Source: Nematostella vectensis (lineage: Eukaryota > Cnidaria > Anthozoa > Actiniaria > Edwardsiidae). From it: 64,000 nt of DNA. Both the position numbers and the translations under genes were made by a program. Location of the stretch: the NCBI RefSeq assembly GCF_932526225.1, contig NC_064035.1:11147296-11211295 (forward strand). Direction: 5' to 3'. Below are positions 1 through 12,500 of this stretch, piece by piece. The first letter of the stretch is position 1; each line of letters begins with the position of its first letter. The notes beneath the pieces are model-generated. The model made no database searches. It was not told the origin of the DNA and saw nothing but the letters and a program-made list of their open reading frames with translations.

Positions 1-192
1 CTAATTTAGTATATATATATATATTTGAACTGCAGTAAACACGGTGGATTACCTTTTTAATTAATAACTTTCTCATCAGCTATTTCTGGGTTCAGGGTGG
101 TATGCATTCTGAGGCTTCTTATCTCGAGTAGACCTTGACGACCCAAGGAGTGACTTCAATGCCACGCACTTATTAGATTCCATGCATTGCAG

Positions 193-532
193 GGTGACAA
201 AGGACCCAAGGGAGACAAAGGACCACCGGGAGGGCTTGGACCTCCTGGACCCCCCGGACCTCCCGGACCTCCGAAGATCATCGTAAGATATAGCTTTATA
301 AGTCCCAAGCAAATAGCGCCGGCATTTGCACAATACAAAGTATTGAATGAAAGGAGGGTTTTTTTTGGTTTGGCGCTATTTTACCTTAAGATCGCCTTTT
401 TCTTTATTTTTTTTTTAACAAATTCCTTTTCTTCATGTCAATGATCTCCCATTTCAGACCATTCCTGGACCCAAGGGACCGGTTATGAGGCCACAAATCA
501 ACACCGGGGGAGCATCTGCTCTGCAGAGAGTG
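193..532 (+). CDS. Collagen exons 1-2: minor helix end and N-telopeptide
   Basis: Exon 1 (193-282, 90 nt) encodes nine perfect Gly-X-Y triplets, rich in GPP at the end, then KII. Exon 2 (458-532, 75 nt) is non-helical apart from IPGPKG and contains NTGGASAL, which resembles the TGG-containing N-telopeptide of vertebrate fibrillar chains. Both are phase 0 with acceptors gcag and tcag and donors gtaaga and gtatgt. The next exon starts the uninterrupted helix register, so I place the minor helix/telopeptide/major helix junction here. No telopeptide lysine outside the GPKG triplet is visible. Confidence 0.85.
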
Positions 533-3500
533 GTATGTGAGGGTAAACTAGCTTTAGGGCGTTAGCTTAGAATAACACATACAGGGGAAAGAGGGGTGGG
601 GAGTCTGTTCTGCCAGAAGCGGCGCATGAGGATAAAAGGCGCTTAGGGCATTAGCTTAGATTGACAATTACAGGGAGGGGAGTGTTTTGTAGACGTAACT
701 TTTGTGGGAAGGGTCAGGGTTCAGGGGCCTGGGAATAGGAAGGGTACGTAAGATAGACACACGTGGACATATCACGATTGTAGAAGATCTTCAATATCCA
801 TGACAACGTGTTCTCTTTTTCTGTGCAGGGCGACCCAGGGGCAATAGGTAGAACAGGCCGACGCGGACCTGATGTGAGTATGCCTGCCATTTTTAGTAGT
901 CACGCAATGCTTTCCTGCTATTTTGATAAGTGTCCTGTTTGCAGCGCGCAGATTGTTTACCTTCTACGGCAGTCAATAACCTCAATCTACAATGGCGGTC
1001 ACACTAGACATGTCAACATGTGTCACGCATTTGCCACGCATGTGTCACGCATTTGGGAGATTCTTTATGCCCTAACGTCTTAAATACGAAATAGTTACTA
1101 TGGACTAGAAGCCCATTGCCATGTTCTTCTTATACTATGCGATAACGCTTTTCTTACCTCCCACCCTCCCCAGGGTCTTCACGGCCTTCCTGGACCGCGC
1201 GGAGCCCCAGGTGACATCGGACCGACGGTAAGAATACTGAGAGACTAACTGATCTAATATCAAGGACTTTTACCTAGAGCTACGTCTTTTCTGCATTTGT
1301 AGGGACCGCCTGGCCCTATGGGACCCCCCGGACCTCAAGGACGTGACGCCGTAGATGTGAGTTGATGTAGTTGTCATGATATCGTGTCATGTGATATGTT
1401 TGCTGACATGCGTGTAATGTGCAGGGTGAGCCCGGATCGCCTGGAAGACCTGGACCGAACGGTGACCCTGGGGACAAGGTATCTAAAATCTATCTTCACA
1501 CTCGCGGTATGAATAGTGTACCAAGTAGTTTATTTTCTCGACTGTGTTCCCTCTGCCATCTACTAGATACACAGATAATGCCATATATCTCTTCAAATAG
1601 CTGACGCAGCAAACAATCTATGAGAGTCACTTGGATTTTTAATTTGTGTGCTATGACATCAACAATGCATCTGTATTGCAATACCATACGTCGTACTGTT
1701 TTCTTATCAAAGCGCACTTCACTAGGGTTGTTGTATACCTTTGACCGTATTTTACGAAACAGGGACCGACTGGAGACCGCGGCGCGGCGGGCCTGAAGGG
1801 ACGTGCAGGACATCGCGGGCGCAGGGGCCGACAGGGAGTGAAAGGAACTCGCGGCTCTGATGGCGAAAGGGTATGCGACCTACTTCAATGAGGTAGCGGC
1901 GGAGGACAGGGAGATGAGCAAAGTGATTAAAGAGAGGGAAAGGAAAGGGGACTTTTATTTTCTCTGACTCGCATAAAGAAAGGAGGGTCGGAGGGGAAGA
2001 GAGTCAGCAGAGAAGATCAGGGAACAAGAAAAAGGAAGAACTCTTCCACTCTGGCGGAAAGTATATAGTATTTTAATATGACCCTTAAACTCAGGGAGGG
2101 GCAGAGGTGGTTCTTTTGATAGAAAGAAATCCCGTGGCCCTAACTAAGGAAGGCCACTCTTGGAGGTTCAGAGGAAAAACTTTCTGCAGCAAAAAGCGTT
2201 GAAAATAGATAGAATAACGCATCGGTTTCTCACATTCACTTTAACGTCGTTTGCCTTCATTTCCAGGGTCAAGTTGGTCTTCCTGGACTCAACGGCATTG
2301 ATGGCCCTGAGGTATACGCGCTGTTTTTTTATTGATAGATCCATAACGTTATTATTTCTTTTATTAACTTCCTTAACCCATCATTGCCCAGGGAGAACGC
2401 GGACAGCAGGGACCAATAGGAATGACTGGACCGCCAGGACTTGCTGTAAGTCAAATTCTTAGACTCTTTCGTGGAAATCTGGTCAATTTATAAGTGATGA
2501 TATGAATCATATGAATCATCTATAAGTTGATACTACTAGCATGGCGTAAAAGGTCGATTATTATTAAAAGGTTAATTATTGGACGCAACCTCAATTTCTT
2601 GTTTGTTCCTTACAGGGAGGCGTCGGTGCCAACGGACCATCAGGACGAGGAGGTTCACAGGTAAATATCAATTGGTATTCCTCTAGTCTCGTCTGGGCAG
2701 AGCCCGTTATAGCTAGTGTCCCACGGGTCGAGCCCTTTCCCTTAAGAACATTGATAAGTGTCCCGCTAGTGTCCCTCGGGTCGAGACCTTTCCCTTGAGA
2801 CCATTGATAGGTGTCCCGCTAGTGTCCCTCGGATTGAGCCCTTTCCCTTAAGACCATCGATAGGTGTCCCGCTAGTGTCCGACGGGTAGAGACCTTTCCC
2901 TTAAGACCATCGATAGGTGTCCCGCTAGTGTCCCACGGGTAGAGCCCTTTCCCTTAAGACCATTGATAGGTGTCCCGCTAGTGTCCCTCGGGTCGAGCGC
3001 TTTCCCTTAAGACCATTGATAGGTGTCCCGCTAGTGTCCCTCGGGTCGAGCCCTTTCCCTTAAGAACATTGATAAGTGTCCCGCTAGTGTCTTTCGGGTC
3101 GAGACCTTTCCCTTGAGATCATTGATAGGTGTCCCGCTAGTGTCCCTCGGGTCGAGCCCTTTCCCTTAAGAACATTGATAAGTGTCCCGCTAGTGTCTTT
3201 CGGGTCGAGACCTTTCCCTTGAGACCATCGATAGGTGTCCCGCTAGTGTCCTTCGGGTCGTGCCCTTTCCCTTAAGACCGTCGATAGGTGTCCCGCTAGT
3301 GTCCCTCGGGTCGAGCCCTTTCCCTTATGACCATTGATAGGTGTCCCGCTAGTGTCCCTCGGGCCGATTCCTTTCTCTTAAGACCATTGATAAGTGTCCA
3401 GCTAGTGTCCCTCGGGTCAAGCTCTTTCCCTTGAGATCATTGATAGGTGTCCCGCTAGTGTCCCTCGGGTCGAGCCCTTTCCCTTAAGACCATTAACAAG

Positions 3501-6500
3501 TGTCCCGCTAGTGTCCCTCGGGTCGAGACCTCTCCTTTGAGACCATTGATAGGTGTCCCGCTATTGTCCCTCGGTTCGAGCCCTTTCCCTTTAAGATCAT
3601 TGATAGGTGTCCCGCTAGTGTCCCTCGGGTCGAGCCCTTTCCCTTGAGATCATTGATAGGTGTCCCGCTAGTGTCCCTCGGGTCGAGCCCTTTCCCGTAA
3701 AAACATTGATAGGTGTCCCGCTAGTGTCCTTCGGGTCGTGCCCTTTCCCTTAAGACCGTCGATAGGTGTCCCGCTAGTGTCCCTCGGGTCGAGCCCTTTC
3801 CCGTAAGAACATTGATAGGTGTCCCGCTAGTGTCCCTCGGGTCGAGCCCTTTCCCTTGAGATCATTGATAGGTGTCCCGCTAGTGTCCCTCGGGTCGAGC
3901 CCTTTCCCTTGAGATCATTGATAGGTGTCCCGCTAGTGTCCCTCGGGTCGAGCCCTTTCCCTTAAGACCATTGATAGGTGTCCCGCTAGTGTCCCTCGGG
4001 TCTAGCCCTTTCCCTTTAGACCATTGATAGGTGTCCCGCTAGTGTCCCTCGGGTCGAGACCTTTCCCTTGAGACCATTGATAGGTGTCCCGCTAGTGTCC
4101 CTCGGGTCGAGCCCTGTGTCCCGCTAGTGTCCCTCGGGTCGAGACCTTTCCCTTAAGACCATTGATAGGTGTCCCGCTAGTGTCCCTCGGGTCGAGACCT
4201 TTCCCTTGAGACCATTGATAAGTGTCCCGCTAGTGTCCCTCGGGTCGAGCCCTGTGTCCCGCTAGTGTCCCTCGGGTCGAGCCCTTTCCCTTAAGACCAT
4301 TGATAAGTCTCCCGCTAGTGTCCCTCGGGTCGAGCCCTTTCCCTTGAGACCATTGATAGGTGTCCCGCTAGTGTCCCTCTGGTCGAGCCCTTTCCCTTAA
4401 GACCATTGGCAAGTGTCCCGCTAGTGTCCCTCGGGTCGAGCCCTTTCCCTTGAGACCATTGATAGGTGTCCCGCTAGTGTCCTTCGGGTCGAGCCCTTTC
4501 CCTTAAGACCATTGATAGGTGTCGCGCTAGTGTCCCTCGGGTCGAGCGCTGTGTCCCGCTAGTGTCCCTCAGGTCGAGCCCTTTCCCTTAAGACCATTGA
4601 TAGGTGTCCAGCTAGTGTCCCTCGGGTCGAGACCTTTCCCTTAAGACCACTGATAAGTGTCCCGCTAGTGTCCCTCGGGTCGAGACCTTTCCCTTGAGAC
4701 CATTGATAGGTGTCCCGCTAGTGTCCCTCGGGTCGAGCCCTGTGTCCCGCTAGTGTCCCTCGGGTCGAGACCTTTCCCTTAAGACCATTGATAGGTGTCC
4801 CGCTAGTGTCCCTCGGGTCGAGACCTTTCCCTTGAGACCATTGATAAGTGTCCCGCTAGTGTCCCTCGGGTCGAGCCCTGTGTCCCGCTAGTGTCCCTCG
4901 GGTCGAGCCCTTTCCCTTAAGCCCATTGATAAGTATCCCGCTAGTGTCCCTCGGGTCGAGCCCTTTCCCTTGAGACCATTGATAGGTGTCCCGCTAGTGT
5001 CCTTCGGGTCGAGCCCCTTCCCTTAAGACCATTGATAGGTGTCCCGCTAGTGTCCCTCGGGTCGAGCCCTTTCCCTTAAGACCATTGGTAAGTGTCCCGC
5101 TAGTGTCCCTCGGGTCGAGCCCTTTCCCTTGAGACCATTGATAGGTGTCCCGCTAGTGTCCTTCGGGTCGAGCCCTTTCCCTTAAGACCATTGATAGGTG
5201 TCGCGCTAGTGTCCCTCGGGTCGAGCGCTGTGTCCCGCTAGTGTCCCTTAGGTCGAGCCCTTTCCCTTAAGACCATTGATAGGTGTCCAGCTAGTGTCCC
5301 TCGGGTCGAGACCTTTCCCTTAAGACCATTGATAAGTGTCCCGCTAGTGTCCCTCGGGTCGAGACCTCTCCTTTGAGACCATTGATAGGTGTCCCGCTAT
5401 TGTCCCTCGGTTCGAGCCCTTTCCCTTTAAGACCATTGATAAGTGTCCCGCTAGTGTCCCACGGGTAGAGCCCTTTCCCTTAAGACCATTGATAGGTGTC
5501 CCGCTATTGTCCCTCATGTCGAGCCCTTTCCCTTAAGACCATTGATAAGTGTCCCGCTAGTGTCCCTCGGGTCGAGCCCTGTGTCCCGCTAGTGTCCCTC
5601 GGGTCGAGCCCTTTCCCTTAAGACCATTGATAGGTGTCCCGCTAGTGTCCCTCGGGTCGAGCCCTTTCCCTTAAGACCATTGATAGGTGTCCCGCTATTG
5701 TCCCTCGGGTCGAGCCCTTTCCCTTGAGATCATTGATAGGTGTCCCGCTAGTGTCCCTCGGGTCGAGCCCTTTCCCTTAAGACCATTGATAGGTGTCCCG
5801 CTAGTGTCCCTCGGGTCGAGCCCTTTCCCTTAAGACCATTGATAGGTGTCCCGCTAGTGTCCCTCGGATTGAGCCCTTTCCCTTATGACCATTGATAGGT
5901 GTCTCGCTAGTGTCCCTCGGATTGAGCCCTTTCCCTTAAGACCATTGATAGGTGTCCCGCTAGGTGTCTCGCTAGTGTCCCTCGGGTCGTGCTCTTTCCC
6001 TTAAGACCATTGATAGGTGTCCCGCTAGTGTACCTCGGGTCGAGCCCTTTCGCTTGAGATCATTGATAGGTGTCCCGCTAGTGTCCCTCGGGTCGTGCCC
6101 TTTCCCTTAAGATCATTGATAGGTGTCCCGCTAGTGTCCCTCGGGTCGTGCCCTTTCCCTTTAAGACCATTGATAGGTGTCCCGCTAGTGTCCCTCGGGT
6201 CGAGCCCTTTCCCTTAAGACCATCGATAGGTGTCCCGCTAGTGTCCTTCGGGTCGAGCCCTTTCCCTTAAGACCATTGATAGGTGTCGCGCTAGTGTCCC
6301 TCGGGTCGAGCGCTTTCCCTTAAGATCATTGATAGGTGTCCCGCTAATGTCCCTCGGGTCGAGCCCTTTCCCTTAAGATCATTGATAGGTGTCCCGCTAG
6401 TGTCCCTCGGGTCGAGCCCTTTCCCTTTAAGACCATTGATAGGTGTCTTGCTAATGTCCCTCGGGTCGAGCCCTTTCTCTTAAGACCATTGATAGGTGTC

Positions 6501-9500
6501 CCGCTAGTGTCCCTCGGGTAGAGCCCTTTCCCTTGAGATCATTGATAGGTGTCCCGCTAGTGTCCCTCGGGTCGAGCCCTTTCCCTTAAGACCATTGATA
6601 GGTGTCGCGCTAGTGTCCCTCGGGTCGTGTTCTTTCCCTTAAGATCATTGATAGGTGTCCCGCTAGTGTCCCTCGGGTCGAGCCCTTTCCCTTAAGACCA
6701 TTGATAGGTGTCCCGCTAGTGTCCCTCGGGTCGAGCCCTTTCCCTTAAGACCATTGATAGGTGTCCCGCTAGTGTCCCTCGGGTCGAGCCCTTTCCCTTA
6801 AGACCATTGATAGGGGTCCCGCTAGTGTCCCTCGGGTTGAGCCCTTTCCCTTGAGACCATTGATATGTGTCCCGCTAGTGTCCCACGGGTCGAGCCCTTT
6901 CCCTTAAGACCATTGATAGGTGTCCCGCTAGTGTCCCTCGGATTGAGCCCTTTCCCTTATGACCATTGATAGGTGTCCCGCTAGTGTCCCTCGGGTAGAG
7001 CCCTTTCCCTTAAGACCATTGATAGGTGTCGCGCTAGTGTCCCTCGGGTCGTGTTCTTTCCCTTAAGATCATTGATAGGTGTCCCGCTAGTGTCCCTCGG
7101 GTCGAGCCCTTTCCCTTAAGACCATTGATAGGTGTCCCGCTAGTGTCCCTCGGGTCGAGCCCTTTCCCTTAAGACCATTGATAGGTGTCCCGCTAGTGTC
7201 CCTCGGGTCGAGCCCTTTCCCTTAAGACCATTGATAGGGGTCCCGCTAGTGTCCCTCGGGTTGAGCCCTTTCCCTTGAGACCATTGATATGTGTCCCGCT
7301 AGTGTCCCACGGGTCGAGCCCTTTCCCTTAAGACCATTGATAGGTGTCCCGCTAGTGTCCCTCGGATTGAGCCCTTTCCCTTATGACCATTGATAGGTGT
7401 CTCGCTAGTGTCCCTCGGATTGAGCCCTTTCCCTTAAGACCATCGATAGGTGTCCCGCTAGTGTCCCTCGGGTCGAGCCCTTTCCCTTAAGATCATTGAT
7501 AGGTGTCCCGCTAGTGTCCCTCTGGTCGAGCCCTTTCCCTTAAGATCATTGATAGGTGTCCCTCTAGTGTCCCTCGGGTCGAGCCCTTTCCCTTAAGACC
7601 ATTGATAGGTGTCCCGCTAGTGTCCCTCGGGTCTAGCCCTTTCCCTTAAGACCATTGATAGGTATCCCGCTAGTGTCCCTCGGTTCGAGACCTTTCCCTT
7701 AAGACCATTGATAGGTGTCCCGCTAGTGACCCTCGGGTCGAGCCCGTTTCCGTAAGACCATCAATAGGTGACCCGCTGTTTTTTAAAAGAGATAGAGATT
7801 TACGCGGCTCTCATTTTCATAGGGACCTCCTGGACCTCCCGGCGCTCCTGGTCAGCCCGGACCTCGCGGAATAAAGGGGCCCCCTGGACGTGCTGGAGGC
7901 ACGGGATTGATGGGGTACTTAGGAGAGCCTGGCGTCGTGGGAGGAGCCGGACCTAAAGGCTCCTCTGGAAGACCGGGTGATGTCGGACAAGCCGGCGCGT
8001 CCGGACCCAAGGGCTCCTCAGTAAGTCACGCCCACATCATAACAGGGAGAAAAAAGGGGGTGTTATTTGATTATTATCCTTTACTGTTACCTCTCAGATA
8101 TCCTGACTTGCCAGCATTAAAAGTATGGCGCAACAGTCGTCGCGCCTGTATTTGTGATTGTGAGCGTGACGTGTCTTGTTGTGATTATGAGCGTGTCGTG
8201 TCTTATTGTGATTATGTGCTTGTCGTGCCTTATCGAGATGCGAGCGTGACGCGCCTTGTCGTGATTAAGAGCGTGTAGTGTCTTGTCGTGATTATGGACG
8301 TGTCTTGTCTTATCGTGATTATGAGCGTGTCGTGTCTTATCGGGATTATAAGCGTGTCGCGTCTTATCGTGATTATGATCGTGTCATGTCTTATCGTGAT
8401 TATGAGCGTGTCATGTCTTATCGTGATTATGAGCGTGTCATGTCTTATCGTAATTATGAGCGTGTCGTGTCTTATCGTGATTATGAGCGTGTCCTGTATT
8501 ATCGTCAGTATGAGTATGTCCTGTATTATCGTGATTATGTCGTGTCGTGTCTTATAGTGATTATAAGCGTGTCGCGTCTTATCATGATTATGAGCGTGTC
8601 GTGTCTTATCTTGATTATGAGCGTGTCGTGTCTTATCGTGTTTATCAACGGATGGTTACAGTTGTCATGCCGTGAGCGTGAACAAGGTTCGTATTTCTAC
8701 CGTGGATGTGATGGTTTTCTAACGAGATATTTCACGTGTTTTTAAGGGTGACCTTGGAGCTGCTGGACCACAAGGTGAAGCGGGCCCTACTGGAGCGACG
8801 GTAGGATTTCATTTGTATTATATAATTATTTCATTTATATTAAACCTCTGTTGTGATCTCATAACAAAAGGCTCACTCCATTTTATTTTCTCCAGGGCAT
8901 GACTGGTGACCCAGGCCCACGCGGCGAGCGTGGCTTAGCGGTAAGCTAAACAGGAAACATTTTTTGTTAATGGCGTTGCAGGGGCGTGCCCAGAGAAAAA
9001 CGCAGGGTGTGGTCCAGAGCTGAGTGTGTTATTCACTTACCACCTACGGGTCAATTAGGTTCAAATAGGCATCCTTAGCTCTGGTAATAGGTCACTAGAT
9101 CCATCTAGAAACTTTTTCTTTCCAAATACACACATAAAATTAACCGTCATCTTGACTAGCAACGAAGGGGTCAACCAGAATCAAACTCAACTCGTCACAC
9201 AAGCAGAGTGGGTTCCGGGCCCTACGTTGGTTTTCAACATTGTCAAATGTTAATTGTTTCGTTCTCTCGTTAATAAGGTGTTCATAAGTTTTGTTCCCTA
9301 GTTCATAATGGCGTTTGTGTTTCAGGGAAATGTAGGGAAATCCGGGAGCAAGGGAGAATCTGGAGACAAGGGCCAGCCGGTAAGCCGAGGATGGTGTGAC
9401 TTGCTGTAAAGTAAACACCCGTGTAAAAGTACCTAGAATTTTCAAGATCAGGCTAAATAGGATCAGGGAAGTGTAAGGAGATGGAATCGCAACTAAATAT

Positions 9501-12500
9501 ATTAAAGGCGAATGGCGCGCTCTGATTAGCTACAGCTGTTTGAAATGTTTGTTTCGCGCTTTTCACTACAAGCATCGGTACACATTATGCCGAGAAAATA
9601 TCTCTAGAAAGCCACGATTTTTAGATGTAGAAGCTTTAGGTATATTGCTATCGATCTATTTTATCATTTGTGTGAAAATTATCGAAATTCCACGAGAAAT
9701 GCATGAAGTCAAAATCAATTTAATAAAACTGAATTAAACGGAGTGAAACGAACATAAAATGCGTGAAATCGCTTAAGTTTATACAGTTGCGATTCCATCT
9801 TACACTTTCCTGATAGGATCTTATAAATCAGTCTAATTGATGATTATGATGGTGATGATGATGATGATGATGATCACTTTGATTTTTTCTCTAAATTTCC
9901 AGGGCAAACCTGGAAAACCTGGATCTAGAGGCCAGGCCGGACCAGCAGGAAAACGGGTACGACGACTTTCACATCACATCACATAACATTTTTTAGTCAT
10001 GAGCGTATGAGCTCAAAGAGAGAGCAAGGAAAACGCAAGCCCCAGACAGTAGACAAGACACACATATAAGGACATAGAAAAATATATTTGAATACAAATG
10101 CACAGTGATAAAGGATACTTCAAGACGACACAAATTACAATCTTCATTTAGGAAATGTGTACTAAGGGTAAACCTAAGTTAATTGAGCATGTGCTTGACA
10201 GGGATCTCCCGGCGACACTGGCCCACAAGGGGCACCTGGGCCTGCTGGCAAGAGGGTGAGTCCAACGCTCAAATTTGTACCAATCAAATCACTCACCAGG
10301 CCGCAAGGGGTCATGGGTAGAATGACGCAAAACCGCAAAGGGTTATGGGTATAATGACACCAAACCGCAACGGATCATGGGTATGAGTTAGGAAGGCGGA
10401 AAAAATTGAACAACAAATTAAACAATGGCTTTTTTTCCCAGGGAATGACAGGCGCGCAAGGTGTGATGGGAAGAACTGGCGCCGATGGACCAAAGGTACA
10501 AGTCGTTACATACTTGGGTTACTACACTTTCTCAGAGTCCGCTGGCCAGCTTTTTAGAAATTGACTTCTGCTGTACAACGGACTTTTCTACTTGCTTCCC
10601 GCCAATTTTTATCGACCTAAATTTAGGTCGGTGACGTGTCTCATAAACATTCAATCGGAGCGCGAAATCGTGCAAACGGAACAAGTCTTCTCCGCGCGCC
10701 TGTTTTTTTTACTGATTATTGAGGAAAATACCCATTAGATCGCGCGCTCCTGTTAGGGAAAATCAAAGAGGGCGACTTGGGACACGTCTATTGGGTTACA
10801 AAGTCACGTACTTAGCGTTACCTACTTCCGTTACAAAGCCACGTACCTAGGTACTTTAATTTATTAAATTATATTATTTAATTTCGTTACTAAGTCGCGA
10901 ACCTAGCGTTACATACTTGCGTTACAAAGTCGCGAACCTAGCGTTCCATTTGGGTTACAAAGTCACGCACCTAGCGTTACCTACTTCCGTTACAAAGCCA
11001 CGTACCTAGCGTTATTTAATTTCGTTACTAAGTCGCGAACCTAGCGTTACATACTTGCGTTACAAAGTCGCGAACCTAGCGTTCCATTTGGGTTACAAAG
11101 TCACGCACCTAGCGTTCCATTTGGGTTACAAAGTCACGCACGTAGCGTTTCATACTTGGGTTACATAGTCACGCACCTAGCGTTATTTGATTGCGTTACT
11201 AAGTCGCGTACCTAGCATTACATCCTTGGGTTACAAAGTCAAGCACCTAGCGTTCCATAAGGGTGAGAAAATCACGCACGTAGCGTTGCATACTTGGGTT
11301 ACAAAGTCACGCACGTAGCATTGCATACTTGGGTTACAAAGTCACGCACGTAGCGTTGCATACTTGGGTTATAATGTCACGCACCTAGCGTTACATTTGG
11401 GTTACAGTCACGCATGTAGCGTTGCATACTTGGGTTACAAAGTCACGCACGTAGCGTTGCATACTTGGGTTACAAAGTCACGCACGTAGCGTTGCATACT
11501 TGGGTTATAATGTCACGCACCTAGCGTTACATTTGGGTTACAGTCACGCATGTAGCGTTGCATACTTGGGTTACAAAGTCACGCACGTAGCGTTGCATAC
11601 TTGGGTTACAAAGTCACGCACGTAGCGTTGCATACTTGGGTTACAAAGTCACGCACGTAGCGTTGCATACTTGGGTTACAAAGTCACGCACGTAGCGTTG
11701 CATACTTGGGTTACAAAGTCAAGCACCTAGCGTTCCATTAGGGTGAGAAAGTCACGCACGTAGCGTTGCATACTTGGGTTACAAAGTCACGCATGTAGCG
11801 TTGCATACTTGGGTTACAAAGTCACGCACGTAGCGTTGCATACTTGGGTTACAAAGTCACGCACGTAGCGTTGCATACTTGGGTTACAAAGTCACGCACC
11901 TAGCGTTGCATACTTGGGTTATAATGTCACGCACCTAGCGTTACATTTGGGTTACAGTCACGCATGTAGCGTTGCATACTTGGGTTACAAAGTCACGCAC
12001 GTAGCGTTGCATACTTGGGTTACAAAGTCACGCACGTAGCGTTGCATACTTGGGTTACAAAGTCACGCACGTAGCGTTGCATACTTGGGTTACAAAGTCA
12101 CGCACGTAGCGCTGCATCCTTGGGTTACAAAGTCACGCACGTAGCGTTGCATACTTGGGTTACAAAGTCACGCACGTAGCGTTGCATACTTGGGTTACAA
12201 AGTCACGCACGTAGCGCTGCATCCTTGGGTTACAAAGTCACGCATGTAGCGTTGCATATTTGGGTTACAAAGTCACGCACGTAGCGTTGCATACTTGGGT
12301 TACAAAGTCACGCACGTAGCGTTGCATACTTGGGTTACAAAGTCACGCACGTAGCGTTGCATACTTGGGTTACAAAGTCACGCACGTAGCGCTGCATACT
12401 TGGGTTACAAAGTCACGCACGTAGCGTTGCATACTTGGGTTACAAAGTCACGCACCTAGCGTTACATACTAACATGACAGGCGCACACTAACCCATGAAA

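Noticed and set aside
8278..8745. 155-codon plus-strand ORF of [13 protein letters not shown] repeats
   Set aside because: 27-bp minisatellite inside a collagen intron; overlapping open frames in other phases show it is compositional.
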